A stretch of 64,000 bases of DNA from the NCBI GenBank assembly GCA_963776675.1, contig CAVZNR010000047.1, forward strand, positions 1-64,000, read 5' to 3'. The notes beneath the pieces were generated by a model that saw nothing but the letters and a program-made list of their open reading frames with translations, did not search any database and was not told the origin of the DNA. Positions 45,846-54,710 of the stretch are shown in pieces. The DNA comes from Hyphomicrobium_A sp963776675 (GTDB taxonomy: Bacteria; Pseudomonadota; Alphaproteobacteria; Rhizobiales; Hyphomicrobiaceae). Made by a program: the position numbers and the translations under genes. The first letter of the stretch is position 1, and each line of letters opens with the position of its first letter.

Positions 45846-46883
45846 ATGTCCGTCTCATGCCTCCGACATTCCCAATGTCCCTGCCCGCGACCGAGGCGGT
45901 CGCACGCCTCGACAGGTCCATCGTGCGCGCCCCTTCCGCAGGGCCGGAACGCGATGCGTTCTTGGCGCGCGCCGCGCGCTGTTCGGCGCCATCATGATCC
46001 ACATGATCTGCGGCGTCGTGGCGTTGACGGGTCTTGGCTTGCTCTATGCTGGCGTTGCGCGCTCTCGCGGGCGACCAGACGGTGGCCAGCGCGGTGCTCG
46101 TCTCCGGCCTCGGCGCGGCGTTCGCAGCCGTCGGCATCGGCTTTTTCTACATATCTTATGTCGCTGGTCCGGCCGGCGCCGCGCGCGACGCCGCCATCAT
46201 GGCTCGCAATCCCAATGCGCCGTGGATGCTGCGCGCCGACTGGGCCGCACGCACGGTCGTCGACCGCTCGAGCCTCGGCGTGATGATCTTCCTTTGGTTC
46301 TGGATCGATCGGCTGGTGGGGCATCTCCGCCTTCCTGTGGACCGTCAACCACGACAAGATCCTTGCCGCCATCCACGACTCGTGGGGCGACACCGTGCTC
46401 GTCGCCTTGCTGCCGCTGGCGGGATCCATCGGCCTTCTTGCCGCTGTGAGCGTGACGCGCACATGGTTGCGCTTCGGAAATTCGACGCTGTCTGATCGAC
46501 ACGCTGCCGGGCTTTATCGGCGACAGCTTTCGCGGTCGCGTCAAGGCGCGATTTGCACAAATGCCGACGCAGCCCATCGAGGTGGAGATCGCATGCGATC
46601 GGCGCACTTGGCGGCGCGTGCGCCAGTCCGACGGAACCTTTTCGAGGGAGTATCGCGCCGTGACCGAGTGGTCAGAGACGCACGCGGTCGAGCCCGGACG
46701 GCTGATGCGCTGCAAGGAGGGTGTCATGATCCCGATCGACGTGCCGCTTCCTAAAGGGCTGCCCGCCTGCGCGCTCGACGACAGGGCGCCGGCATCCTGT
46801 GGTGCCTGCACGTGCGGTCGCAGGAGCCGGGTGGCTCGCGCTTCACCGCCCATTTCGAGGTTCCGGTCTACGCGCGGGGCTAA
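45846..46883 (+). pseudogene. Degraded DUF3592-like membrane protein gene
   Basis: Segments in different frames together encode MIHMICGVVALTGLGLLYAG and GLGAAFAAVGIGFFYISYVA (both matching the preceding gene). Then come SLGVMIFLWFWI, VNHDKILAAIHDSWGDTVLV and RFGNSTL. A C-terminal domain follows: PGFIGDSFRGRVKARF, VEIACDRRTWRRVRQSDGTF, then GGSRFTAHFEVPVYARG and a stop. At least four frame breaks are needed to join them. The repaired product would be about 345 aa and resembles DUF3592-type inner-membrane proteins. Confidence 0.6.
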
Positions 46884-46894
46884 GGCTCAGGCGT

Positions 46895-47252
46895 CCTCTC
46901 CGGAGGGGGCGTGAGGGAGGGGTGTCGATCAGCTCGGCGACGAGCTTCCTCACGTCCTCGAACTCGAAGGCTTGGGCAGCAGGCGCACGGCCTTGAATAG
47001 GCTCGGCAAGTCTCGGGCGTCAGAACTGTGACGAACGCGATTGGGATCCTCTTGGAGGCGGCAAGGTTCGGCCAAAAGAGAAGCTGTCCTCCGCCCCCAG
47101 GGACACGTCCAGCAGCACCGCGTCTAGCTGGCTTCCTTCGATGTGGGGGATGGCTTCAGAGGCCCGGTAGACCGGCCCGACCACCTTGCAGCCAAGCTCG
47201 ACCAGCCAGTCGGCCACCAGCTTGGCTTCGGCGCCGCTTCGTCGACATCTCA
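46895..47252 (-). pseudogene. Remnant of a response-regulator receiver gene
   Basis: Minus-strand pieces read AKLVADWLVELGCKVVGPVY, IEGSQLDAVLLDVSLG (phospho-acceptor Asp region), RIPIAFVT and, in another frame, FEFEDVRKLVAELID, the usual receiver C-terminus with the Thr/Lys switch region lost. The N-terminal strand with the acidic pocket is missing and at least two frame breaks are present. It is convergent with the DUF3592-like pseudogene. Confidence 0.6.
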
Positions 47253-47299
47253 GAGCGCTCGGGTATTAGTCATCTTGGACCGGCCGGGTCCTTTCGTAA

Positions 47300-47615
47300 G
47301 GATGCGTTAGTGGCCGAAGTAATGTAACATGGATAAAAAAGTGCGCGCTGGAGCATTATACGCAGACTGAAGGAGTAGGTGCCGCGAAACAGCGGAGCGA
47401 GCAATGCTAATACAATCTCGCGCTGACTTACGGAATAGCTTTGGAGGCGCTAGGAAAGCTCTTATTGGCGATCGGAAACTGAAGAGCTAGAAACAATAGG
47501 TGCGATACAAGATCAAAGAGGCTAGAAAGAAAGGATGCTATAAAGAGAAAAGAAGAAAGAAGAAAAAAGAGAGAGAGAATATCTACTTAAAGGAGAGAAA
47601 GAATAACTAGGCGGT
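47300..47615. other. AT-rich, purine-biased island without a gene
   Basis: Base composition departs sharply from the roughly 65-70% GC background. Around 47500-47610 the plus strand is almost entirely A and G (for example GAAAAGAAGAAAGAAGAAAA). No coding frame or hairpin was seen. It lies between the two broken signalling genes and may be foreign or poorly assembled sequence. Confidence 0.6.
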
Positions 47616-47635
47616 GACTTTGCGAAGATGCTGGC

Positions 47636-49110
47636 GTGTTCGCCGAAAAGCTCATGCAACGCAAGCGCAACATCCCGGACAATACAGAGCAGGTCGATCG
47701 AATCGCCGAAGTCGAGCCGCAGATAGGAAAGCTGCAGGAGACGCTTGCGGAGACGATCGCGCTGACGAGAGATGGGCGGCAAGACGAGGCCGTTACCTGC
47801 GTCCGGTCAAGTCACGTACAGGAGCGGCTGGAATAGCTCAGTGACCGGCTCGTTCAATTCTTTCGTAAGGATGGGTTGCTGGCCGGGCGGCAGACGAGCG
47901 CCGAAACTTTGCAGAACGCGCTGCTCTTGCTCATCGGACTGAGCCTGGCTCTGGCGGCAGGACTCTCGTTCGCCCTCGGACGCTCGACGCGCCATTTCAT
48001 GCAGAGCCTGCAGGCGCGCGCCAAGCATCTGGAAGGAGAGATGGAGCGCCGCCGTGAGACGGAAGCGACGCTGCAGCAAGCTCAGAAGATGGAGGCCGTG
48101 GGACAGCTGACAGGCGGCATCGCGCACGACTTCAACAATTTGCTGACCGTCATCATGGGCAATCTCGATACCTTGAAGCGACGCCTGAAACGCAAGGAAC
48201 GAAGTCTGCCCAAACTTCGAAGAGCCGGCTGTTGCGAGAATGATCGAGATAGGCACAGCAAGCCTCCCGCAACGCGAGCCAAGCTCACCCATCGCCTGCT
48301 CGCCTTCGCGCGCCGGCAGCCGCTGGAGCCGGTGCGTACGGACTGCAACCGCCTCGTCTCGGAAATGTCGGAGATGCTGCGGCGTACGCTGGGAGAGACG
48401 GTTCAATTCGAGACCGTCTCGGGGGTGGACTTTGGCCGACCTTCGCGGATCCCAGCCAGCTCGAAAGCGCCTTACTCAATCTGGCCCTAATGCACAACAC
48501 GCCATGCCGGAGGGCGGACACCTCACCATCGAGACGGCAAATAGTATCTCGACGAGGCCTACACGCGCGCGCTTCGGCGACTTGGAGGCGGGGCAGTACG
48601 TGCAGATCAGTGTCGCCGATACGGGCACGGGTATCGCACCCGACATCCTCGACCGCGTGTTCGAGCCCTTCTTCACCACAAAGCCACGGCTCCGGAACCG
48701 GGACTCGGCCTTGCGATGGTGCATGGTTTCGTGAAGCAGTCGGGAGGGCATGTCCGCATCTATAGCGAGCTCGGCCACGGCACGACCGTGAAGATGTACT
48801 TCCCGCGCTCATCGAAGGCGGCCACGTTGCCGCGAGCGCCGGGCGGTGTCGACCTTGCGCGACGCCGATCGGCCCGCGCGCGCAGAGGAGACGATCCTCC
48901 TGGTGGAGGACAACGAAAGCGTGCGCGAGTACGCCCGCGCCGTGCTGCAGGAGCTCGGCTACATCGTGCGCGAGGCGGCCGACGCCCGCGAGGCCTTGAC
49001 CTCGTCGAGAACGGCGCGCGCGATCGATCTCGCTGTTCACCGATGTCGTGCTGCCGGGTGGCATGAGCGGCCGCCAGTTGAGCGACACCACGTCGCTCAG
49101 GACCATGGCC
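47636..49110 (+). pseudogene. Hybrid histidine kinase with CHASE3-like sensor, degraded
   Basis: The remnant reads RIAEVEPQIGKLQETLAETI (CHASE3-like helix). An in-frame TAG (47833) stands where a Gln codon is expected, and the same frame continues LSDRLVQFFRKDG, a membrane helix, then the H-box GGIAHDFNNLLTVIMGN. Later frames give EGGHLTIETANS, ISVADTGTGIAPDILDRVFE (N and G boxes), MVHGFVKQSGGHVRIYSELG and a receiver start ETILLVEDNESVREYARAVL. That receiver breaks off after GGMSGRQL. The nonsense mutation, several frame breaks and the C-terminal truncation argue for real decay. Confidence 0.7.
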
Positions 49111-49959
49111 GGAGATGCCGGTGCCAATCTTATCCCCGCCTCCCCGCCTCCCCCATACTGCTCTCACCCCTGTCCACCTGGGACGCGCAGCTGAGCGGCT
49201 TTGCGGGGCGGGGGCGGTGACCCGGATGAGGCAGCGTCCGTACCGTCGCGGGCGTTTGACGCGAGGTTTAGCTCACCTCGGATTCCGGGGCCGCGGATCG
49301 AGGCTGTGCATGCGTGGCAACACACTGCACGGACGCCCGTCGCGCAGCGGCGCTTCTATGTAGCGAGGGCGCAGCAGCTCTAGGTCCTGGACGCGAGAGG
49401 CTCTCCCGAAGCGAGCGAGAGCCGGACCGATGAGCCCGCTGACGATGTGACCGCACCCTCGGCACGGCAGCAACCGGCGCGGGCGCTGAAGGGCTGCCCC
49501 ATTTGTTGCAACAGGATCGCAGTGCTTCGGCGCCCGCGCTCCCTTCTTTTCGCAAACCCTCGGGGCTGACGCCCGCGAGGCCGACGATGCATGCTCCACT
49601 TCACCTCTCCCAGGGCGGAGAGGTCGTGGCCCGCCATGAGGCGGGCGAGCGGGATGAGAGGCTCTTCACCGACGCCGCAACGTGCTTCACCCCCTCCCCC
49701 GGGGAAGCTCAGTATCGCGACGATGCTTGCGCGGCACCTCTCCCCGTCGGGCGAGCCGGAGGATGGAGATGCACGTTCGCCGGGTGTCTGACTCTTCGGG
49801 TCTGACACCCCGGGCACCACGGACAACAACAGGGTCAGACCCAGAGGGTCAGAGCCACGGCACACGGCCGCGAAAAAGAGAGGTGTGCTCGGCTGGCTTC
49901 CCTCATGGGTGACTCGTCCTATAATCCAAGCTCGTTTGCGCGCGCGCACGTGTGCGCTT
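49111..49959. other. Gene-free region with palindromic repeats
   Basis: 850 bp without a supportable gene. From 49603 to about 49830 it contains inverted repeats of the rhizobial palindromic type: ACCTCTCC...GGAGAGGT (49603-49624), CCCGCC...GGCGGG (49630-49645), then CACCTCTCCCCGTCGGGCG and GGTGTCTGACTC/GGGTCTGACACC. The left part follows the truncated kinase. Confidence 0.6.
49603..49645. repeat. Palindromic repeat unit
   Basis: Two adjacent inverted repeats (stems ACCTCTCC/GGAGAGGT and CCCGCC/GGCGGG). Composition and order resemble the intergenic palindromes common in Hyphomicrobiales genomes and the element within uvrB. Confidence 0.55.
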
Positions 49960-50586
49960 ATGCCGAAACCACCCAGGGGCGGACGCTTGCAACAGATTGC
50001 CGTGTATCTCTACCGGTCGACCGGGGCCGCGATCGCTATCGCTCTGATGGAGGTGCTCGCCCGCGTCGCCGAGGAGCCGCTCTCGCGCGTGCCGTTCGTG
50101 ACGTCGATCGTGCTGGTGATGGCGATACCCGACAGCATCCCGGCGCGGGCCTACAACGTGGTTGCCGGCCATATGCTGAGCTGCGTGGCGGGGCTCAGCG
50201 CCTTCTGGCTGCTGGGCTCGGGCGATGCCGCCTGCGCCGTGGGGCTGGGACTGGCACTGCTTCTGATGCTGCTCGCGCAGGCGCTGCACCCGCCGGCGGG
50301 AATCAACGCATTCCTCATCGCGGCGTACGGGCTGCCGCTGTCGTGGGCCATCAGCCCGGTTCTGGTGGGGGCCATCTTCCTCGTCGGCTACAAACGCGTC
50401 TGGTGGCAGACGGAGCAGTGGCTTCGCACCACCGACGCCTACAACAACTTGCCGACGTCGCCCGACTGGGTCGCCGGCACGGTGGACGCCGGCGCCCTGC
50501 TCAAGTGGCGTCCGTATTGGCGCCAGGGCAAGGCAACGACCGACAGCAAGACCGAAAGAAAGCCGAAGCAAAAGCGGCGCAGTTGA
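49960..50586 (+). CDS. HPP family membrane protein
   Basis: 208 aa from the ATG at 49960. Four or five membrane helices, including GAAIAIALMEVLARVAEEPL and IVLVMAIPDSIPARAYNVVA. The defining HPP motif is in LAQALHPPAGINAFLIAAYG. HPP proteins are implicated in nitrite transport in plastids and cyanobacteria; the bacterial role is unclear. The C-terminus is basic (DSKTERKPKQKRRS). It follows the repeat-rich gap. Confidence 0.88.
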   Translation: MPKPPRGGRLQQIAVYLYRSTGAAIAIALMEVLARVAEEPLSRVPFVTSIVLVMAIPDSIPARAYNVVAGHMLSCVAGLSAFWLLGSGDAACAVGLGLALLLMLLAQALHPPAGINAFLIAAYGLPLSWAISPVLVGAIFLVGYKRVWWQTEQWLRTTDAYNNLPTSPDWVAGTVDAGALLKWRPYWRQGKATTDSKTERKPKQKRRS

Positions 50587-50671
50587 TCTCGCCCTCACCA
50601 CAAAATAGCCCGCAAAGGACGCCCCTGGGCCCGACTCAAGCTATACCCCAGGCTAGCCACATGGGGGTCGC

Positions 50672-51475
50672 ATGCTCGAAAGCGTGATGATGCTTTGGTT
50701 CGTGCTGACGGCAATGTCGGTACTGTACCTGGCAATCGATATCCGGCACACGCCGGAGAACCCGGTGCTCAAGTGGGGCTTCCTGCTGTTGACGCTCTAC
50801 GCGGGGCCGGTCGGGCTGCTGCTCTACATCTTCGGGTGTCGCAAGCGCGATCCCGTCGAGCACGAACGCTTCGTCTCCGCGCGCTGGCGCCAGGTTCTGG
50901 GCTCGACCATGCATTGCGTGGCCGGCGATGGCGTCGGCATCCTGGCGGGCGCCGTGATTGGCGCCATTATCGCGCTGCCGCTGCTCGCCGACATTGCCCT
51001 GGAGTACGTGCTGGGCTTCGCCTTCGGCTGGACGATCTTCCAGGCACTCTTCATGAAGGACATGGCGGGCGGCTCCTACAGCCGCTCCTTGAAGAGCACG
51101 TTCATTCCCGAGCTGCTCTCGATGAACTGCCTGATGGGCGGCATGATCCCGGTGATGGTGCTGGCCTGGCGCGCCGTGCCCGAGGCGCACGATCCCACGC
51201 AAGGCCTCTTCTGGTTTCGCATGTCGATGGCGCTGATGGTGGGCTTTGCCGCCGCCTACCCGATGAACTGGTGGCTCGTCTCGAACCACCTGAAGCACGG
51301 CATGATGACGATGCCGGCGCCGGGCGGCATGGCTTCGAAGACCAAGGCCGCGAAAAAGAAGAGCGGCATGGACATGCCGCCGCCGGTCTCGCGGGAGCGC
51401 ATCGCCATCGCCGCCGCGGTTTCCTTCGCCGTGCTCTTCATCGGGTTGTTTGTCGCGATCGCCGGGCGCGGCTAG
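50672..51475 (+). CDS. DUF4396 membrane protein
   Basis: 267 aa; about six membrane helices. KDMAGGSYSRSLKSTFIPEL, LSMNCLMGGMIPVMVLAWRA and YPMNWWLVSNHLKHGMMTM are the conserved core of DUF4396 proteins. That core is Met- and His-rich and often found near copper-handling genes. A Lys-rich loop (SKTKAAKKKSGMDMPPP) precedes the last helix. Overlaps the convergent dioxygenase stop by 4 bp. Function unknown. Confidence 0.88.
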   Translation: MLESVMMLWFVLTAMSVLYLAIDIRHTPENPVLKWGFLLLTLYAGPVGLLLYIFGCRKRDPVEHERFVSARWRQVLGSTMHCVAGDGVGILAGAVIGAIIALPLLADIALEYVLGFAFGWTIFQALFMKDMAGGSYSRSLKSTFIPELLSMNCLMGGMIPVMVLAWRAVPEAHDPTQGLFWFRMSMALMVGFAAAYPMNWWLVSNHLKHGMMTMPAPGGMASKTKAAKKKSGMDMPPPVSRERIAIAAAVSFAVLFIGLFVAIAGRG

Positions 51476-52140
51476 CCCGCGAGCACGACGTCGAACGTGC
51501 CGACGAGAGCTTTATCCTCGAGGCGATCGCCGGGCCTAAGCTTCACGATGACGCTGTCGCGCTGGCGCGGATCGCGGATGCCGTTGAGGATGCCGTCGCG
51601 CGCATTCAGCGGCTCGCCCTCGACGTACATCTGCGTGATGAGCGGGGTGTGTCCCGGTGCGGTGATGGCGAAGTGAATGTGCGGCGTGCGGCCGGGATAG
51701 GCGACCGGCTTGATCGTGCGGAACGTATAGGCGCCGTCGGCCGCGGCACGCGTGCGCCCACGTCCCTGAAATCCGGCGTCGCGCTCGCGCAGCCAATGCG
51801 TGTCACGCGGATGGCGATAGATGCCGGTCGCATCGCATTGCCAGATCTCGACCGCCGCACCGGGGATCGGGGCGCCGGACGTATCGAGGATGCGCCCCAT
51901 GACGTGGGTGATCTCGCCCTGAGCGCGTGCCGCCTCGCCCATGACGCGCACCAGATCGTTGTCGATGTCCCCCAGCCAGTCGGTGGGATAGAAGGGCCCT
52001 TCGGTCTGGGCGGGTGTGACGACGAGATTTGTCGCCGCCAGCGCACTTTGTGTGCCCGGCACCAGTGACGCCGTGGCGAACGCCGCAAGCCCTTTGACGA
52101 CGTGGCGGCGGCCGAGCTGCGGGGTGAGGATGTGCGACAT
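51472..52140 (-). CDS. Exported intradiol ring-cleavage dioxygenase
   Basis: 222 aa. A Tat-type signal (LGRRHVVKGLAAFATASLVP) precedes a protocatechuate 3,4-dioxygenase-like domain. VTPAQTEGPFYPTD supplies a first Tyr ligand; a second Tyr and the two His ligands lie in YPGRTPHIHF. Non-heme Fe(III) intradiol enzymes cleave catechol-type rings between the hydroxyls. This small exported type is common in soil bacteria and its substrate is unproven. No catechol-pathway genes are adjacent. In-frame upstream ATG codons exist; the start used fits the Tat signal. Confidence 0.85.
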   Translation of the reverse strand: MSHILTPQLGRRHVVKGLAAFATASLVPGTQSALAATNLVVTPAQTEGPFYPTDWLGDIDNDLVRVMGEAARAQGEITHVMGRILDTSGAPIPGAAVEIWQCDATGIYRHPRDTHWLRERDAGFQGRGRTRAAADGAYTFRTIKPVAYPGRTPHIHFAITAPGHTPLITQMYVEGEPLNARDGILNGIRDPRQRDSVIVKLRPGDRLEDKALVGTFDVVLAG

Positions 52141-52313
52141 GTGCGGCAGGATCCCATGGGCCTGGAGAAGGATGTGGGGGCGCCGGCCGCCACCTGCAAT
52201 CGAACGCGGGGAGCCCGGAAATTCCGTCGGCGGCACTTTGGCTTCGCACCAACGAGCGCGGCGCTCTAAGGTCGTGTGCGAAAAGACAGGATCGGACCAG
52301 GGGATCGGGGGAA

Positions 52314-53030
52314 ATGGCAGATACGCGCGTCGCCGTGGTCACCGGGGCCAACCGCGGGATCGGATTGGCGATCGTACGCCTGCTTGCGCGCCAGGGGCTG
52401 ACCGCGGTTCTCACGGCCCGGGATGCGCAGAAAGGTGACGCGGCCGCTGCCGCACTCGCCGCGGACGGGCTGCAGGTGCCAGTGGTCGCGCTCGACGTGT
52501 GCAGCGACGACAGCGTCCGCACCGCGATTGCGCGGGTCGTCGAGCTTTTCGGGCGCGTCGACGTTCTGGTCAACAACGCCGCCATCCTCAGAGAGGGCTT
52601 CTCGCCCGAGGATGCCAGCGTGCTCGATGCCCCCGCCGACGTCGTGCTCGAGACCTTCGAGGTCAACACGCTGGGGCCATTGCGCCTTATTCAGGCGGTG
52701 GTCCCGCATATGAAGCGGTTCGGCTACGGACGTATCGTCAACGTGTCCTCGGGTGCGGGCCAGCTCGCCGAAATGGGGGGCGGCTTCCCCGCCTACAGGA
52801 TGTCGAAGGCGGCGCTCAATGCGCTGACCCGCATCACCGCTGCGGAGCTCGGCCCGGGGGACATCAAGATCAACGCCATGTGTCCGGGCTGGGTGCGAAC
52901 GGATCTCGGCGGACCCAATGCAACGCGCACGCCCGAGAAGGGCGCAGAGACCGCGGTGTGGCTCGCCGGCCTGCCCGCGGACGGTCCCACGGGCGGTTTC
53001 TTCCGCGATATGAAGCCTATTGCTTGGTGA
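52314..53030 (+). CDS. SDR-family oxidoreductase
   Basis: 238 aa short-chain dehydrogenase; ATG after GGGGGA. NAD(P)-binding TGANRGIG (residues 9-16), DVLVNNAAI, the Ser of VNVSSGAGQ and the catalytic YRMSK (about residue 161), followed by PGWVRTDLGG. Arg after the Gly motif suggests NADPH preference. Substrate unknown. Confidence 0.9.
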   Translation: MADTRVAVVTGANRGIGLAIVRLLARQGLTAVLTARDAQKGDAAAAALAADGLQVPVVALDVCSDDSVRTAIARVVELFGRVDVLVNNAAILREGFSPEDASVLDAPADVVLETFEVNTLGPLRLIQAVVPHMKRFGYGRIVNVSSGAGQLAEMGGGFPAYRMSKAALNALTRITAAELGPGDIKINAMCPGWVRTDLGGPNATRTPEKGAETAVWLAGLPADGPTGGFFRDMKPIAW

Positions 53031-53045
53031 GGGCCTCGCGGGGCC

Positions 53046-53225
53046 TCACAGCCCGCGCACGAGATTGCCGACCATCAGCGTGACGTACGCCGTGATCGCC
53101 AGCCAGAACTCCTGGTGCGGGAGATAGCGCGGCACGCCGAGGAAGCCGAGCTTGGTGACGAGCGCCAGCAGCGCCAGCGTCAGCGAGATCAGGAAGATCG
53201 CAATGGTCGGTGGATTGAGCCGCAT
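53046..53225 (-). CDS. Small two-helix membrane protein
   Basis: 59 aa; ATG preceded by GGGGGAGA. Two hydrophobic stretches (TIAIFLISLTLALLALVTKL and FWLAITAYVTLMVGNLVRG). No family recognised, but the ribosome site is strong. Confidence 0.6.
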   Translation of the reverse strand: MRLNPPTIAIFLISLTLALLALVTKLGFLGVPRYLPHQEFWLAITAYVTLMVGNLVRGL

Positions 53226-53319
53226 GCAAGAATCTCCCCCGATGGTTGCGCGGTTCGGGCCGGCATGGACTGCCGGTCGGGGGAGCATATCACGGGATTA
53301 TGTGGGCCACGCAACCTTG

Positions 53320-53340
53320 GCCCGCCAAGCCGCGGCGGGC
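53320..53340 (-). terminator. Possible hairpin terminator
   Basis: GCCCGCC and GGCGGGC pair (7 bp, 7-nt loop), 25 bp past the stop of the sortase-like gene. No clear T-run. Confidence 0.35.
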
Positions 53341-53364
53341 TGTGGTGGCCGGAGGGCCGAAGGC

Positions 53365-53859
53365 CTAGAGGGTGCGGGCGGTCCGCAGCGACGACAGGGC
53401 CGGAATCTCGTCGCCGGCCTCCAGGAGGAAGCGGACAGGCTTGGCATCCGGGTTCGACTGATCGCGGCAGGTGACCAGCAGCAGCCGCGCCGGCCGCTCC
53501 GATGAAGCCAGCACCAGCGCGCTGTCGAGCTTGTCGATGGTGACCACGTCGAGCACCCGATCGTGCCCGCCAGACGAAATCGTGATGCGGTCCCCGACCG
53601 CCACCGGCTTGCTGAAAACCGCGGCGCTGGCATCGTGGACCACGTGAGTGAGCCAGAATTGCTCGCTGCCGGAGATGATGGCAGGCGCAGCGTGCTTGTT
53701 GCCGTCAGAACCGTCCATAGAGGCAAGCGCGCGCTGGAAGCCGCGCTCGACGACGGCGTCGCCATTCCCGAACGACAGCGCCGCGACGCCCACGCCCACG
53801 GCTGCGACGCCCAATGCGGCGACCGGCAGGTTCGTCAGCCCATAGACCCGTCTGGCCAT
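53365..53859 (-). CDS. Sortase-like exported protein
   Basis: 164 aa. One N-terminal membrane anchor (about residues 8-30) then a domain of about 120 residues. VAVGDRITISSGGHDRVLDV, followed by the strand LLLVTCRDQSN with a Cys at the end (sortase TLxTC motif) and a downstream Arg in KPVRFLLEA match the sortase catalytic Cys/Arg pattern. The catalytic His may be in WLTHVVHDAS. Sortases are rare in alphaproteobacteria, and no LPxTG-type substrate or partner is seen nearby, so this is a fold-level inference. Confidence 0.55.
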   Translation of the reverse strand: MARRVYGLTNLPVAALGVAAVGVGVAALSFGNGDAVVERGFQRALASMDGSDGNKHAAPAIISGSEQFWLTHVVHDASAAVFSKPVAVGDRITISSGGHDRVLDVVTIDKLDSALVLASSERPARLLLVTCRDQSNPDAKPVRFLLEAGDEIPALSSLRTARTL

Positions 53860-54012
53860 GATTTGCTCCGGTTAGGTCCCGTCCTCCCGTCGTCTGGGAG
53901 GCTAGAGGTTTCAGTTAACGGCCACGCCACGATATCACATTACCAAATGTTAGGGGTGGAGGAGAGACCGTCAAGGGCTCCCAGCAGAGCCCGAGCCTCT
54001 CCCCCACACACC

Positions 54013-54393
54013 TCACCGCGGGGAGGCGTACTCGCGGCGAAGGTGTCTGAAGAAGGCAAGGTTGAACGCGACAAGCCCCGAAAAGATGCCGCCGAGCAGC
54101 AGAAATGCCGTGAAACCGCTGGTCCGCGGCAGCCGGCTGGCGGCCCCGGTATGCGGCACCGGCACCGCCGTGGCCACCACCGCAGCCGCGATCAATGGGC
54201 TGTCGTTGAGGGAAAACTTCAAGAGTTCTCCGGCACTTGAGCTGACGGCCAGGATGTCGCCCAGCCGGTGCGTGGCGACCGACGTCCGCTCGTAGGTGCT
54301 GATCGCCAGGGCGAACATCGAGAACAGCACGAGGCCGATAAAGGCATCGCCCATCGTGCGAAGAAACATCCGAAAAGGCCCGCTGCTCGACAT
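54013..54393 (-). CDS. Hypothetical membrane protein
   Basis: About 126 aa from the ATG at 54393 (earlier in-frame starts exist and the ribosome site is weak). Three hydrophobic segments (GDAFIGLVLFSMFALAIST, DSPLIAAAVVATAVPVP, GFTAFLLLGGIFSGLVAFNL) and a basic C-terminus. Family unknown. Confidence 0.5.
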   Translation of the reverse strand: MSSSGPFRMFLRTMGDAFIGLVLFSMFALAISTYERTSVATHRLGDILAVSSSAGELLKFSLNDSPLIAAAVVATAVPVPHTGAASRLPRTSGFTAFLLLGGIFSGLVAFNLAFFRHLRREYASPR

Positions 54394-54710
54394 TTCCCGA
54401 AAACCTCGCGTGCGTTTTGCTGTTTGCGGCCATGCTGCCGGTTCGGCGCAAATCGGCCAGTACATGGAGGAATGCTACACCCGCCTGTGTGGCGGGCTTT
54501 GGCCGAGATTGTGGCGATTGCATCGTATTCTTTTGATTAACAAAGGCAGAATTGGAGATGTGGCCGGCCGGTTACGGCCGACATCGGGTGCTGGGCCGCA
54601 AAGCCCGGAAAGATCACGACGTATTGATGTTGTGCGGTGCGAAGGATAGTGTCCGCGCCGTTTGGCTGCGCGCGTACGCCGCGCTCCGTGACAAGGGGAA
54701 AACCGGGCCC

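Noticed and set aside
47522..47782. Minus-strand Ser/Phe-rich open frame in the AT-rich island
   Set aside because: It arises from the purine run on the other strand, has no ribosome site and overlaps the kinase remnant.
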